A stretch of DNA of 64,000 bases from Zestomonas carbonaria (GCF_904061905.1 NZ_CAJFCI010000042.1:17258-81257); one strand, 5' to 3'; shown: positions 1-10,397, counted from the first letter of the stretch. Translations and numbers: made by a program. Notes: a model not told the origin generated them from the letters alone.

Positions 1-417
1 ACCCGCAACGTACAAGTGCGCGCCATGCTGCCCAACCCAGACGACAAGCTGCTGCCGGGCATGTTCGCCAGCCTCGAGGTACTGCTGCCCGACGCCCCGC
101 CTCGCGTGGTGGTGCCGGAGACCTCGATCACCTACACCTTGTACGGCAACTCGGTGTACGTGATCGAACCGAAGACCGGCGAGGACGGCCAGGTGGAGAA
201 GGACGACAAGGGCGAGCCGCAACTGCAGGTACAGCGCCGCTATGTCGAAACCGGCCCGCGCCGTGGCGGCAAGGTGGTGGTCCTCAAGGGGCTCACCGCC
301 GGCGAGCAGGTGGTCACCGCCGGACAGCTCAAGCTGGACAACGGCGCCCATGTGGCGATCGTCGCCGACCAGGCGCTGCAACTCGAATCGGATAAACAAG
401 CGGGCAACTCGCGCTAG
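1..417 (+). CDS. mexV: RND efflux periplasmic adaptor (MexV-like), C-terminal part
   Basis: This is the 3' end of a gene that starts left of the window; the frame is open from base 1, giving 138 residues. Membrane fusion proteins of this class link an inner-membrane RND pump to an outer-membrane channel. The visible part holds the end of the beta-barrel domain (LLPGMFASLEVLLP) and the membrane-proximal domain (VVVPETSIT, then a GxVVVLKGLTAGEQVV stretch), the usual HlyD-family C-terminal layout. The protein ends in a short charged tail. The pump gene follows after 99 bp. The name mexV rests on the pairing with a MexW-like pump; another MexA-type adaptor is possible. Confidence 0.8.
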   Translation, partial: TRNVQVRAMLPNPDDKLLPGMFASLEVLLPDAPPRVVVPETSITYTLYGNSVYVIEPKTGEDGQVEKDDKGEPQLQVQRRYVETGPRRGGKVVVLKGLTAGEQVVTAGQLKLDNGAHVAIVADQALQLESDKQAGNSR

Positions 418-424
418 AACCTTC

Positions 425-491
425 GTAGGAGCGAGCTCCGCTCGCGAAGCCCTTGGGCCACCGTGTTCGCGAGCGGCGTTCGCTCCTACAG
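425..491. repeat. REP pair (REPIN-like inverted repeat) between mexV and mexW
   Basis: Two REP-type palindromes face each other: GTAGGAGCGAGCTCCGCTCG on the left and the inverted arm TTCGCGAGCGGCGTTCGCTC on the right, about 20 bp apart. The GTAGGAGCGAGC core is the familiar Pseudomonas intergenic REP sequence. Related arms recur near 56.13 kb and 59.83 kb. The pair fills most of the adaptor-pump gap, so it should form a hairpin in the mexVW transcript. Confidence 0.85.
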
Positions 492-516
492 ATATGCCGC
501 AGCCAAGGAAATCGTC

Positions 517-3500
517 ATGGCATTTACCGATCCCTTCATCCGTCGCCCGGTACTGGCGACCGTGGTCAGCCTGCTGATCGTACTGCTCGGCATGCAGGCC
601 TTCGGCAAGCTGGTGATCCGCCAGTACCCGCAGATGGAAAACGCCCTGATCACGGTGACCACCGCCTACCCGGGCGCCAACGCCGAGACCATCCAGGGCT
701 ACATCACCCAGCCGCTGCAACAGAGCCTGGCCAGCGCCGAAGGCATCGACTACATGACCTCGGCCAGCCAGCAGAACGTCTCGATCATCCAGATCTACGC
801 ACGCATCGGCGCCAACACCGACCGCCTGTTCACCGAGCTGCTGGCCAAGGCCAACGAGGTGAAGAACCAGTTGCCCCAGGACGCCGAGGATCCGGTGCTG
901 TCCAAGGAGGCGGCCGACGCCTCGGCGCTGATGTACATCAGCTTCCACAGCGACGAGCTGTCCAACCCGCAGATCACCGACTACCTGTCGCGGGTCATCC
1001 AGCCCAAGCTGGCCACCCTGCCGGGCATGGCCGAGGCGGAAATCCTCGGCAACCAGGTGTTCGCCATGCGCCTGTGGCTGGACCCGGTCCGCATGGCCGC
1101 CTACGGGGTGACCGCCAGCGACGTCGGCGAAGCGGTGCGCAAGTACAACTTCCTCTCCGCCGCCGGCGAGGTGAAGGGCGAGTACGTGGTGACCAGCATC
1201 AACGCCAGTACCGACCTCAAGTCGCCGGAAGCCTTCGCCGCCATCCCGGTGAAGACCGAGGGCGACCGCCGCGTGCTGGTACGCGATATCGCCCGCGTGG
1301 AGATGGGCGCGGAGAGCTATGACTCGATCAGCTCGTTCGACGGCATTCCCTCGGTATACATCGCCATCAAGGGCACGCCGACCTCCAACCCGCTGGACGT
1401 CATCAAGGAAGTGCGCGGCATCATGCCGGAGCTGGAGGCGCAGCTACCGCCCAACCTCAACGTCGCCATCGCCTATGACGCCACCGAGTTCATCCAGGCT
1501 TCCATCGACGAAGTGGTGCAGACCCTGATCGAAGCGGTGCTGATCGTCATCGTGGTGGTCTTCCTGTTCCTCGGCGCGCTCCGTTCGGTGTTGATCCCGG
1601 TGATCACCATCCCGCTGTCGATGATCGGCGTACTGTTCTTCATGCAGATGATGGGCTACTCGATCAACCTGCTGACGCTGCTGGCCATGGTGCTGGCCAT
1701 CGGCCTGGTGGTGGACGACGCCATCGTGGTGGTGGAGAACATCCACCGCCACATCGAGGAAGGCAAGACGCCGTTCGACGCCGCCATCGAGGGCGCCCGC
1801 GAGATCGCCGTACCGGTGATCTCGATGACCATCACACTGGCCGCCGTGTATGCGCCGATCGGCTTCCTCGAAGGCCTCACCGGCGCGCTGTTCAAGGAAT
1901 TCGCCCTGACCCTGGCCGGCGCGGTGATCATCTCCGGCATCGTCGCCCTGACCCTGTCGCCGATGATGTGCGCCAAGCTGCTGCGCCACGAGGAGAACCC
2001 CTCGGGCCTCGCGCACCGCCTGGACCTGATCTTCGAGGGCCTGAAGAACCGCTACCAGCGCGCCCTGCACGGCACCCTGGAAACCCGCCCGGTAGTGCTG
2101 GTCTTCGCCCTGATCGTGCTGCTGCTGATCCCGGTGCTGCTCAAGTTCACCCAGAGCGAGCTGGCCCCCGAGGAAGACCAGGGCATCGTGTTCCTGATGG
2201 CCAAGGCGCCGCAGCCGACCAACCTCGACTACCTGAACGCCTACACCAACCAGTTCATCGACATCTTCAAGAGCTTCCCCGAGTACTACTCGTCGTTCCA
2301 GATCAATGGCTTCGACGGCGTGCAGTCGGGGATCGGCGGCTTCCTGCTCAAGCCCTGGGACGAGCGCGACCGCACCCAGATGGAACTGCTCCACGAGGTG
2401 CAGGGCAAGCTCGACCGGATTCCCGGCCTGCAGATCTTCGGCTTCAACCTGCCGTCGCTGCCGGGCACCGGCGAGGGCCTGCCCTTCCAGTTCGTGATCA
2501 ACACGCCGAACGACTACGAGTCGCTGCTGCAGGTTGCCGAGCGGGTCAAGGCGCGCGCCGAGGAATCCGGCAAGTTCGCCTTCCTCAACGTCGACCTGGC
2601 CTTCGACAAGCCCGAGGTGGTGGTCGACATCGACCGCGAGAAGGCCGCGCAGATGGGCGTGTCGATGCAGGACCTGGGCGCCACCCTGGCGATCCTGCTC
2701 GGCGAGGGCGAGATCAACCGCTTCACCATCGAGGGCCGCAGCTACAAGGTGATCGCCCAGGTGGAGCGTCCCTACCGCGACAACCCGGGCTGGCTGAGCA
2801 ACTACTACGTGAAGAGCGAGAGCGGCGCCATGGTGCCGCTGGCCACCCTGATCAACGTCCGCGACACCGCGCGGCCGACCAGGCTCAAGCAGTTCCAGCA
2901 GCTCAACTCGGCGATCATCGAGGGTTTCCCGATCGTCAGCATGGGCGAAGCCATCGATACCGTGACGCAGATCGCCCGCGAGGAGGCGCCACGCGGCTTC
3001 GCCTTCGACTATGCCGGCGCCTCGCGCCAGTACGTGCAGGAAGGCAGCGCGCTGTACGTCACCTTCGCCCTGGCCCTGGCGATCATCTTCCTGGTGCTCG
3101 CCGCCCAGTTCGAGAGCTTCCGCGACCCGCTGGTGATCCTGGTCACCGTGCCGCTGTCGGTATGCGGCGCGCTGGTGCCGCTGTTCCTCGGTGCCTCGAG
3201 CATGAACATCTACACCCAGGTGGGCCTGGTGACGCTGATCGGCCTGATCAGCAAGCACGGCATCCTCATCGTCGAGTTCGCCAACCAGTTGCGCCGCCAG
3301 GGCCGCAGCCTGCGCGAGGCGATCGAGGAAGCCGCGGCGATCCGCCTGCGCCCGGTGCTGATGACCACCGCGGCGATGGTGTTCGGCATGGTGCCGCTGA
3401 TCATCGCCACCGGCGCCGGCGCGGTCAGCCGCTTCGACATCGGCCTGGTGATCGCCACCGGCATGTCGGTGGGCACCCTGTTCACCCTGTTCGTGCTGCC

Positions 3501-3582
3501 CTGCGTGTATACCCTGCTGGCCCACCCGGACAAGACGCCGGAACCAACCACGGAAAACAGGCTGGCGCCACAGCGGTCCTGA
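517..3582 (+). CDS. mexW: RND multidrug efflux transporter (MexW-like)
   Basis: Proton-driven inner-membrane pump of the HAE1 RND family, working with the adjacent adaptor and a TolC/OprM-type channel. The 1021-residue length is typical. The N-terminus MAFTDPFIRRPVLATVVSLL is the first membrane helix. The proton-relay pair in TM4 is present as D400-D401 (IGLVVDDAIVVVEN). A second helix bundle starts near residue 860 (ALALAIIFLVLAAQFESF) and contains the expected ISKHGILIVEFAN stretch. I chose the ATG at 517, behind AAGGAA, rather than an upstream start at 463 that would run through the REP pair. No outer-membrane channel gene is visible, as in P. aeruginosa mexVW. A terminator follows directly. 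The exact pump name is inferred from overall similarity. Confidence 0.9.
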   Translation: MAFTDPFIRRPVLATVVSLLIVLLGMQAFGKLVIRQYPQMENALITVTTAYPGANAETIQGYITQPLQQSLASAEGIDYMTSASQQNVSIIQIYARIGANTDRLFTELLAKANEVKNQLPQDAEDPVLSKEAADASALMYISFHSDELSNPQITDYLSRVIQPKLATLPGMAEAEILGNQVFAMRLWLDPVRMAAYGVTASDVGEAVRKYNFLSAAGEVKGEYVVTSINASTDLKSPEAFAAIPVKTEGDRRVLVRDIARVEMGAESYDSISSFDGIPSVYIAIKGTPTSNPLDVIKEVRGIMPELEAQLPPNLNVAIAYDATEFIQASIDEVVQTLIEAVLIVIVVVFLFLGALRSVLIPVITIPLSMIGVLFFMQMMGYSINLLTLLAMVLAIGLVVDDAIVVVENIHRHIEEGKTPFDAAIEGAREIAVPVISMTITLAAVYAPIGFLEGLTGALFKEFALTLAGAVIISGIVALTLSPMMCAKLLRHEENPSGLAHRLDLIFEGLKNRYQRALHGTLETRPVVLVFALIVLLLIPVLLKFTQSELAPEEDQGIVFLMAKAPQPTNLDYLNAYTNQFIDIFKSFPEYYSSFQINGFDGVQSGIGGFLLKPWDERDRTQMELLHEVQGKLDRIPGLQIFGFNLPSLPGTGEGLPFQFVINTPNDYESLLQVAERVKARAEESGKFAFLNVDLAFDKPEVVVDIDREKAAQMGVSMQDLGATLAILLGEGEINRFTIEGRSYKVIAQVERPYRDNPGWLSNYYVKSESGAMVPLATLINVRDTARPTRLKQFQQLNSAIIEGFPIVSMGEAIDTVTQIAREEAPRGFAFDYAGASRQYVQEGSALYVTFALALAIIFLVLAAQFESFRDPLVILVTVPLSVCGALVPLFLGASSMNIYTQVGLVTLIGLISKHGILIVEFANQLRRQGRSLREAIEEAAAIRLRPVLMTTAAMVFGMVPLIIATGAGAVSRFDIGLVIATGMSVGTLFTLFVLPCVYTLLAHPDKTPEPTTENRLAPQRS

Positions 3583-3587
3583 ACACG

Positions 3588-3617
3588 AAGAAGCCCCGCC
3601 TCGGCGGGGCTTCTTTT
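3588..3617. terminator. Rho-independent terminator after mexW
   Basis: A perfect GC-rich stem (AAGCCCCGCC / GGCGGGGCTT with a two-base loop) is followed by TTTTT, six bases after the mexW stop codon. Confidence 0.9.
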
Positions 3618-3687
3618 TGGACGCTGTTCCGATCGCCCGTGGCGAGTCAGGTCCACGTCCCTGTGGAAGCAACTCGGAAGAATGGCT

Positions 3688-3918
3688 TCAGCGCTGCGGA
3701 CCGACCACGCCCTGGGACAGCCCGAACATCAGCAACAGCAGGTTGCCATCCGCCCTGACCACCGGCATGCCCCGCGACTGTGGAGGCAATGGACAATGCT
3801 GCTTCAGGCCAGCGCTGCTCAGCACCTGCGGCCCCGGCTCGTGCCAGGCGGCTGCCGCCAGGGAGGCGACGCCGAGCGCCCCCACCAGGAACAGACCTCG
3901 AGCGATTTCTAGCTTCAT
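3688..3918 (-). CDS. Small exported protein of unknown function
   Basis: A 76-residue protein with a convincing signal peptide (MKLEIARGLFLVGALGVASLAAAAW) and cleavage expected near the AAA cluster. The mature part is about 50 residues, has one cysteine (KQHCPLPPQ) and ends in a hydrophobic LLLLMFGLSQ segment. The ATG lies two bases after the stop of the inaA-like gene, so it is the last gene of that unit; AAAGGG sits about 8 bases upstream. I do not recognise a family. Residues resembling KQHCPLP...RGMPVVRADGN suggest a small periplasmic or membrane-associated protein. Confidence 0.65.
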   Translation of the reverse strand: MKLEIARGLFLVGALGVASLAAAAWHEPGPQVLSSAGLKQHCPLPPQSRGMPVVRADGNLLLLMFGLSQGVVGPQR

Positions 3919-3920
3919 TG

Positions 3921-4637
3921 TTATAACCCTTTGATAGCGCTGCCAAACGCCGTCTGGTAACCGTAGACCAACTGCTGCCAGTCCACATCGTTCCACGACG
4001 AATGGCGCCTGAATTGCCGCAGGTCATGCAGGGCTGCGCGCCGGCGACTGAGCCGGCGGCGGCTCTTCTCCAGGTCGAGCAGCGCGGTTTCCACCCGGGG
4101 CCGGCCGTCCTCCCCCTCCCCGACCCGGACGAACACATGCTTGGCGTACAGGCATCCGTGCTGCCAGCGCGCCCGATGCAGGCGCGCCAGCATGGCTCCC
4201 AGGCAGTGCAGCAGCCGCGTGTGCAGCACTTCGCCACAACGCTCCCGGCCGCCGCCGGCATACCAGTCCTCGATGCACTGGAATCCGGCCAGGTCCTCGG
4301 TGACCAGCACGGTCCGCCAACGGCGATCCGGGTCGAGCCGGGCGGCGCAGTAGACCGGCCTCGGCACCGTCACCCCGAGCGCTTGCAAGGCCAGCAGTGC
4401 CTCACGCTCGCGCAGCCCCGTGGGCCTGCCGAACGGGTATCGCCAGGAGCGGTGCAGGTGATTGGCCTGCCGTTTGACGTACAACAAGCGACCGGCAGCA
4501 TCCATCACCCGCTTGACCCCGCTTTCACCGCCGCGCCGCTGGTTCGGCTCCTCGACCCACTCGCCACGCACCCGCCACCAATGCTCGAAATCTTCCGCGG
4601 GGGAAACCCCGAGTCCTCGGCCCAGTACCTGTCCCAT
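3921..4637 (-). CDS. inaA: InaA-type lipopolysaccharide kinase family protein
   Basis: The 238-residue protein resembles Pseudomonas InaA and the KdkA/RfaP group of protein-kinase-like folds. Supporting stretches are YVKRQANHLHRSW with a candidate ATP-binding lysine, RPTGLREREALLALQALGV, LVTEDLAGFQCIEDWY and LARLHRARWQHGCLYAKHVFV at the catalytic-loop position. It has no signal peptide, so it should act in the cytoplasm or at the membrane surface. It sits 6 bp after a methyltransferase gene and downstream of colRS, the same arrangement as in P. aeruginosa. The substrate is unknown; a role in envelope stress or LPS phosphorylation is inference from the family. Confidence 0.8.
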   Translation of the reverse strand: MGQVLGRGLGVSPAEDFEHWWRVRGEWVEEPNQRRGGESGVKRVMDAAGRLLYVKRQANHLHRSWRYPFGRPTGLREREALLALQALGVTVPRPVYCAARLDPDRRWRTVLVTEDLAGFQCIEDWYAGGGRERCGEVLHTRLLHCLGAMLARLHRARWQHGCLYAKHVFVRVGEGEDGRPRVETALLDLEKSRRRLSRRRAALHDLRQFRRHSSWNDVDWQQLVYGYQTAFGSAIKGL

Positions 4638-4643
4638 GTCAGT

Positions 4644-5321
4644 TCACCCCTTGCGCAGCACGTAGACCCGCCACATCGCGTAGAGCGGCAGGAAGTTCAG
4701 ATGTCGCTGCACGCGGAAGCCCGCCTGGGCGAATTCGGCTTCGATCCGTGCGGCCGGCACCACGAAGCGGTTCCGATAACCGTCCTCGCCGCGCTGCCCT
4801 CGCTTGCGCTCCAGGTGGCGGCGCTTCCAGGCCTTGAAATTACCGTCGACCCACAGCGAGACGATCAGGCTGTCGCGCGTCACCCGCGCGCATTCGCGCA
4901 GCAACGCCACACGGTGCTCCGCGTTGCCGATGTGGTGCAACAGGCGCATGCAGAAGATGCTGTCCACCGCATTGTCCGGCAGGTCAATGGCGAACGCCGA
5001 GGTCTGTAGCGTCCTGACCCGCGCCACCACCTCGGGCGGCTGGGCGACACAGGCCACTTCGAGCATGTGCGCCGAATTGTCGGCGGCGATGATCACCCGG
5101 CTGGACTTTTCCGCCAGCATCGGCCAGAAGCGCCCGGCCCCGCAGGGCAGGTCCAGCACCAGCCCCGGCTCGCCGGCCAGGGCCAGCGCACGCCGGGCCA
5201 ACTGCAGGTCGCGCCGGTGGGACAGGCGCCGCCAGAAGCCGTCCTGATGCTTGCGCAGGTACGCCTGGGCATGCGTATCGTCGTACTTGGCGGAAAATTC
5301 GAGTTCGATGGGCTCGCCCAT
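4644..5321 (-). CDS. Class I SAM-dependent methyltransferase
   Basis: A 225-residue cytoplasmic protein with a class I SAM-binding fold. Motif I is VLDLPCGAGRFWPML at about residues 55-69. The motif II region is VIIAADNSAHMLEVA, and the post-I/IV region is IDLPDNAVDSIFCMRLLHHI, a UbiE/Methyltransf_11 pattern. The start has a strong ribosome site (GAGGAGGT, about 4 bases upstream). It lies between colS and inaA in one transcriptional direction with short gaps, so it probably belongs to the ColRS-linked envelope unit. The methyl acceptor cannot be told from sequence. Confidence 0.8.
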   Translation of the reverse strand: MGEPIELEFSAKYDDTHAQAYLRKHQDGFWRRLSHRRDLQLARRALALAGEPGLVLDLPCGAGRFWPMLAEKSSRVIIAADNSAHMLEVACVAQPPEVVARVRTLQTSAFAIDLPDNAVDSIFCMRLLHHIGNAEHRVALLRECARVTRDSLIVSLWVDGNFKAWKRRHLERKRGQRGEDGYRNRFVVPAARIEAEFAQAGFRVQRHLNFLPLYAMWRVYVLRKG

Positions 5322-5366
5322 GGCTACCTCCTCAAGAGCTATGCCATGACCCTATGCGATGCCCCG

Positions 5367-6683
5367 TCAATGTCCGGTCAACGGCAGGTGAAAATTCCGT
5401 TGAGGCGTACCGACGGCGGGGTTCAGGGTGACGCGGAAACGGCAACCGGTGGGTTCGACCGCCGACAGTTGCACGCCCCAGCCCTGCGATTCGCATATTC
5501 GCTGCACCAGCGACAAGCCGAGGCCAAGGCCATCGCCGCGCTGTTCGCCGCCGCGCACGAAGGGCTGGAACATGGCCTCGCGCTCGTTCTCGGGAATGCC
5601 GACACCGGAGTCCTCGACGATGAAGCCGTCGTCCTGCAGCAACAGGCGAATCCGCCCCTGCTCGGTGTAGTGCCAGGCGTTGCGCAGCAGGTTGCCCATC
5701 ACGGTGCGCAGCAAGGTGGGGTTGAACGGCCCACGCAGCGACGAGGCGGGATCGTAGTCGAGGCTGAGCCCCTTGCTCTCGATCGGCTCGCGCCACTGCT
5801 CGACCAGGTCGTCGGCGATCTCGCCCAACGCGACGTCGGTCGGCATGCCCTTGTCCTGCTCGGCCCGCGCCAGGGTCAGGAAGGTCTGCACCAGCTCGCG
5901 CATCTCCCCGGTGGCGCGGGCGATGCGCAGCACCTGCTTGCGCGCGCGCGGGTCGAGGGCCGGGTTCTCCAGCAGCAGCTCACTGGAGCTGGCCAGGACC
6001 ATCAGCGGAGTGCGCAACTCATGGCTGACGTCGCTGGTGAACATCCGCTCGCGGGTCAGCGCGCTGCGCAACAGGCCGAGGGTGGTATCGAAGGCCGCAG
6101 CCAGCTCGCCGACCTCGTCGGCGGCATAGTCCGGCGCCAGCGGCGGCGCCAGGGCCAGCAACTGGTCGCGATGGCGCACTTGGCGGGACAGCCGCACCAC
6201 TGGCTCGATCACCTTGCGCGCCAGCAGCCAGCCGAGCACCATGGCCAGGGCCAGGCTGAACAGGAAGCCGACCCAGACCACGGCGAACAGCAGTTGCTCG
6301 CGCTTCTCGAACTCGCTCTGGTCCTGCAGCAGCACATAGGTCCGGCCATCCACCACGCGTACGAAGGCATGGTAGGACAAGTCGCCACGGAACAGCTCGT
6401 GGAAGCCCGGGCCGAAGTCCTTGAGGTCATCGGGCAGGGCGAAGTCGTTCTGGCCGTCGGAGAAGTAGAACAGTTGGTCGGGCTCCGGGCGCAGGCGCCA
6501 CTCGTCCATGGTCTCCATCCGCAGCAAGCGGTCGAGATCACCGCCCAGCTCGCGGGAGATCAGGCGCTCCTCGACCACATGCACCGCCTCGACGATGCCC
6601 AGGGCGAAGGTTCCCGCCACCAGCGCACTCATCAACACGAAGGCGATGACGATGCGCCGCGACAGGCTGAGCTTAAACTCCAT
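5367..6683 (-). CDS. colS: ColS-type sensor histidine kinase
   Basis: Membrane sensor kinase of 438 residues. TM1 lies at about residues 11-31 and TM2 at about 132-155, enclosing a periplasmic sensor loop of about 100 residues. A HAMP-like segment follows, then the H-box DVSHELRTPLM with phospho-acceptor H221, an N-box (GNLLRNAWHYTEQG) and ATP-lid glycines (EDSGVGIPENE, GLGLGLSLV). I chose the start MEFKLSLSRR, whose ATG overlaps the colR stop by 11 bp. In Pseudomonas, ColS responds to excess zinc or iron and supports membrane integrity. The name follows from pairing and synteny with the methyltransferase and inaA genes. Confidence 0.85.
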   Translation of the reverse strand: MEFKLSLSRRIVIAFVLMSALVAGTFALGIVEAVHVVEERLISRELGGDLDRLLRMETMDEWRLRPEPDQLFYFSDGQNDFALPDDLKDFGPGFHELFRGDLSYHAFVRVVDGRTYVLLQDQSEFEKREQLLFAVVWVGFLFSLALAMVLGWLLARKVIEPVVRLSRQVRHRDQLLALAPPLAPDYAADEVGELAAAFDTTLGLLRSALTRERMFTSDVSHELRTPLMVLASSSELLLENPALDPRARKQVLRIARATGEMRELVQTFLTLARAEQDKGMPTDVALGEIADDLVEQWREPIESKGLSLDYDPASSLRGPFNPTLLRTVMGNLLRNAWHYTEQGRIRLLLQDDGFIVEDSGVGIPENEREAMFQPFVRGGEQRGDGLGLGLSLVQRICESQGWGVQLSAVEPTGCRFRVTLNPAVGTPQRNFHLPLTGH

Positions 6684-7356
6684 CGTCAGCCTCGGCCAGG
6701 CGATAACCGACGCCATGCACGGTGTGCAGCAGCGGGGTGTCGAACGGTTTGTCGATCACCTGGCGCAGTTGGTGGATGTGGCTGCGCAGGCTGTCGCTGT
6801 CCGGGCAATCGTCGCCCCACAACGTCTCCTCCAGCACCTCGCGGCGCAGCACGTGGGGGCTCTTCTGCATCAGCACGGCAAGCAGCTTGAGGCCCACCGG
6901 GTTGAGCTTGAGCGGCCGCCCGGCGCGGCAGACCTGCAGGGTGTCGAGGTCGTACTCGAGGTCCGCCACCTGCAATTGACGGCGGCCGCCGCCCTGGCTG
7001 CGGCGCAGCACCGCTTCGATGCGTGCCGCCAGTTCGGACAGCGCGAACGGCTTGACCAGGTAATCGTCAGCCCCCGAGCGGAAGCCTTGCAGGCGGTCAT
7101 CCAACTGGTCCCGGGCAGTCAGCATGATCACCGGAGTGTCGCGCCGCGCGTCCTCGCGCAGGCGCTTGCACAGGGTGTAGCCGTCCAGCCCCGGCAGCAT
7201 GATGTCGAGGACGATCAGGTCGTAGTGCTCGGTAGCGGCCAGGTGCAGGCCGGACAGGCCGTCCTGGGCGCAGTCCACCCCGTAGCCCTTGATCTCCAGG
7301 TAGTCGGCCATGTTGGCCAGGATGTCGCGATTGTCTTCCACCAGCAGGATGCGCAT
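6673..7356 (-). CDS. colR: ColR-type response regulator
   Basis: OmpR/PhoB-family regulator of 227 residues. The receiver domain has the acidic pocket (VEDNRD), phospho-acceptor D51 (LIVLDIMLPGLDGY), the conserved Thr (MLTARD) and Lys (DDYLVKPF). The C-terminal winged helix contains a Trans_reg_C pattern (LKLNPVGLKLLAVLM, then SDSLRSHIHQLRQVID). The ATG at 7356 has a GAGG ribosome site. The gene overlaps colS, so the two are co-translated. It lies just beyond the groEL terminator. Confidence 0.88.
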   Translation of the reverse strand: MRILLVEDNRDILANMADYLEIKGYGVDCAQDGLSGLHLAATEHYDLIVLDIMLPGLDGYTLCKRLREDARRDTPVIMLTARDQLDDRLQGFRSGADDYLVKPFALSELAARIEAVLRRSQGGGRRQLQVADLEYDLDTLQVCRAGRPLKLNPVGLKLLAVLMQKSPHVLRREVLEETLWGDDCPDSDSLRSHIHQLRQVIDKPFDTPLLHTVHGVGYRLAEADDGV

Positions 7357-7478
7357 TGCCGATTCCTCATGGGCGCGAGCCCGATAGCGGCGAACGATAA
7401 CCGAAGCCGCTCGGGGGATGGATGCTTTTGACGGATTTTTCACCAGGCGCGCAGCCCGCCCACCTACAGGCGCCCATG

Positions 7479-7508
7479 AAAAAGCCCCGCACGAGACGGG
7501 GCTTCTTC
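7479..7508. terminator. Rho-independent terminator after groEL
   Basis: A hairpin of AAGCCCCG and CGGGGCTT is flanked by an A-run on the left, which is the T-run of a minus-strand terminator. It lies 26 bp beyond the groEL stop codon and separates groESL from colRS. Confidence 0.85.
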
Positions 7509-7533
7509 GTTACAGCTCAGGGAGCGGGTCGGC

Positions 7534-9186
<1,653 letters not shown>

Positions 9187-9221
9187 TCAATTCTTATGGT
9201 GGAAACGGAGATTCGCGTTGA

Positions 9222-9515
9222 TCACTCTTCGACGACGGCGAGGATTTCGTTCTCGCCCATCACCAGCAGGTCTTCACCGTCGACCTTGACGGTGTTGCTG
9301 CCCGAGTAGGGGCCGAACACCACCTTGTCACCGACCTTGACGGCCAGCGGACGCACTTCGCCGTTGTCCAGCACGCGACCGGTGCCGACGGCGACCACTT
9401 CGCCACGATTCGGCTTCTCGGCAGCGGAACCCGGCAGCACGATGCCGCCCGCGGTCTTGGTCTCTTCCTCGCTGCGACGGATGACAACGCGGTCATGCAG
9501 AGGACGAAGCTTCAT
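9222..9515 (-). CDS. groES: Co-chaperonin GroES (Cpn10)
   Basis: The 97-residue lid of the GroEL chamber. It starts [14 protein letters not shown] and contains the mobile-loop region ([20 protein letters not shown]) and the conserved [12 protein letters not shown] ribosome site (TAGGAGAGA) precedes the ATG. It is first in a groES-groEL operon. The roughly 150-bp leader begins at a heat-shock promoter. Confidence 0.97.
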   Translation of the reverse strand: MKLRPLHDRVVIRRSEEETKTAGGIVLPGSAAEKPNRGEVVAVGTGRVLDNGEVRPLAVKVGDKVVFGPYSGSNTVKVDGEDLLVMGENEILAVVEE

Positions 9516-9665
9516 TGTCGATCTCTCCTAACAAATGTGTGGTTTCCATCAACCGGTGCCTTCACCGGCGGTTTCAGTGATTTCCGGCTACGCCGGATGC
9601 GACCCGCCGGAGGCAGGCCGCAGAAGACGGACTGTCGTTGCCGACATCGACCTTGCGGTGACTGG

Positions 9666-9694
9666 TAAATAGGGACAGCCGAAGGGATTTCAAG
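9666..9694 (-). promoter_or_regulatory. Sigma-32 (heat-shock) promoter of groES-groEL
   Basis: On the minus strand, CTTGAAA (9694-9688) is followed by a 13-base spacer and CCCTATTTA (9674-9666). This is close to the sigma-32 consensus CTTGAAA-N13-14-CCCCATNTA. It lies about 150 bp upstream of the groES start codon and points towards it. Confidence 0.85.
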
Positions 9695-9849
9695 GGCCGA
9701 GACGAAAAATCTTTGCCGAATCGTCGCGGAGACGGCGCACCTGCTGGAGAGACCCACGGTCGTGATTGGTCGGCGGCCGCTCCGGTACTGTTTGTTGGGT
9801 TACTCGCCTCGCTCTTCGGGCCGCCCTGAAGGACGTTCGGTGCAAGCAC

Positions 9850-9923
9850 CGTCCCGCGTTCGCGGGAATGACGTGGTAGAAACTCCGATGCTTGACCGTC
9901 ATTCCCGCGAACGCGGGAACCCA
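9850..9923. repeat. Inverted pair of GTCATTCCCGCG-type intergenic repeats
   Basis: Two palindromic units, with cores CCCGCGTTCGCGGGAATGAC and GTCATTCCCGCGAACGCGGG, face each other about 27 bp apart. The same family appears near 22.71, 31.09-31.22 and 32.17-32.26 kb. Confidence 0.85.
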
Positions 9924-9944
9924 GAAAAACCACTCCCGCAGACC

Positions 9945-10397
9945 TCAACGATCACGGCGCTCGTACTCGCCCTCGATCACGTTCGGCCGGGTCTGCCCCG
10001 AGCGCGCCTGCAGGTCGTCGGCGAACGCGCGCTGGCGCAGCGCCTGCTCCTCGGCCTTGCGACGCAGGACGCCGACCAGCAGGCGGCGGGTCGGCGGCAG
10101 CAGGCAGAACAGGCCGATCACGTCGCTGATGAAGCCCGGCAACAGCAGCAGGCCGCCGCCCACCGCGATCAGCAGGCCTTCGAGCATTTCCTGTTCCGGC
10201 AACTCGCCGCGCGCCAGGCGCTCACGTGCCCGCCAGGCGGTGGCCACCCCGGCGACGCGCAGCAGCACGCTGCCGAGCACGGCCGTGGCGATTATCAGCA
10301 ACAGGGTGGGCAGCACGCCGATGGCGCCGCCGACCTTGATCAGCACCGCCAGTTCGAGCAGCGGGAACAGCAGAAACAGGAAAAAGAATGCGCGCAT
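9945..10397 (-). CDS. fxsA: FxsA family membrane protein
   Basis: A 150-residue inner-membrane protein of the FxsA family, known in E. coli for relieving F-plasmid exclusion of phage T7. The N-terminus MRAFFFLFLLFPLLELAVLI and the following GxxIGVLPTLLLIIATAVLGSVLLR are the family's first two membrane helices. A third hydrophobic stretch is GLLIAVGGGLLLLPGFISD, with the typical P-G-F-x-S-D. The C-terminal 45 residues are charged and probably cytoplasmic. The gene stands alone, between the groESL upstream region and the HugZ-like gene. Confidence 0.88.
   Translation of the reverse strand: MRAFFFLFLLFPLLELAVLIKVGGAIGVLPTLLLIIATAVLGSVLLRVAGVATAWRARERLARGELPEQEMLEGLLIAVGGGLLLLPGFISDVIGLFCLLPPTRRLLVGVLRRKAEEQALRQRAFADDLQARSGQTRPNVIEGEYERRDR

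Larger units (their letters stand above)
9516..9944. other. groES upstream region, no gene
   Basis: About 430 bp between groES and the fxsA-like gene. The left part is the groESL leader, with a small hairpin (CCGGCTACGCCGG, 9587-9599) and the sigma-32 promoter. The right part carries an inverted pair of CCCGCG(T/A)-type repeats. I see no credible coding sequence. Confidence 0.75.

Noticed and set aside
1444..3672. Minus-strand open frame of 742 codons opposite mexW
   Set aside because: It is a GC-bias shadow of mexW: His/Gln/Asp-rich composition, no family features, and a convincing gene on the other strand.
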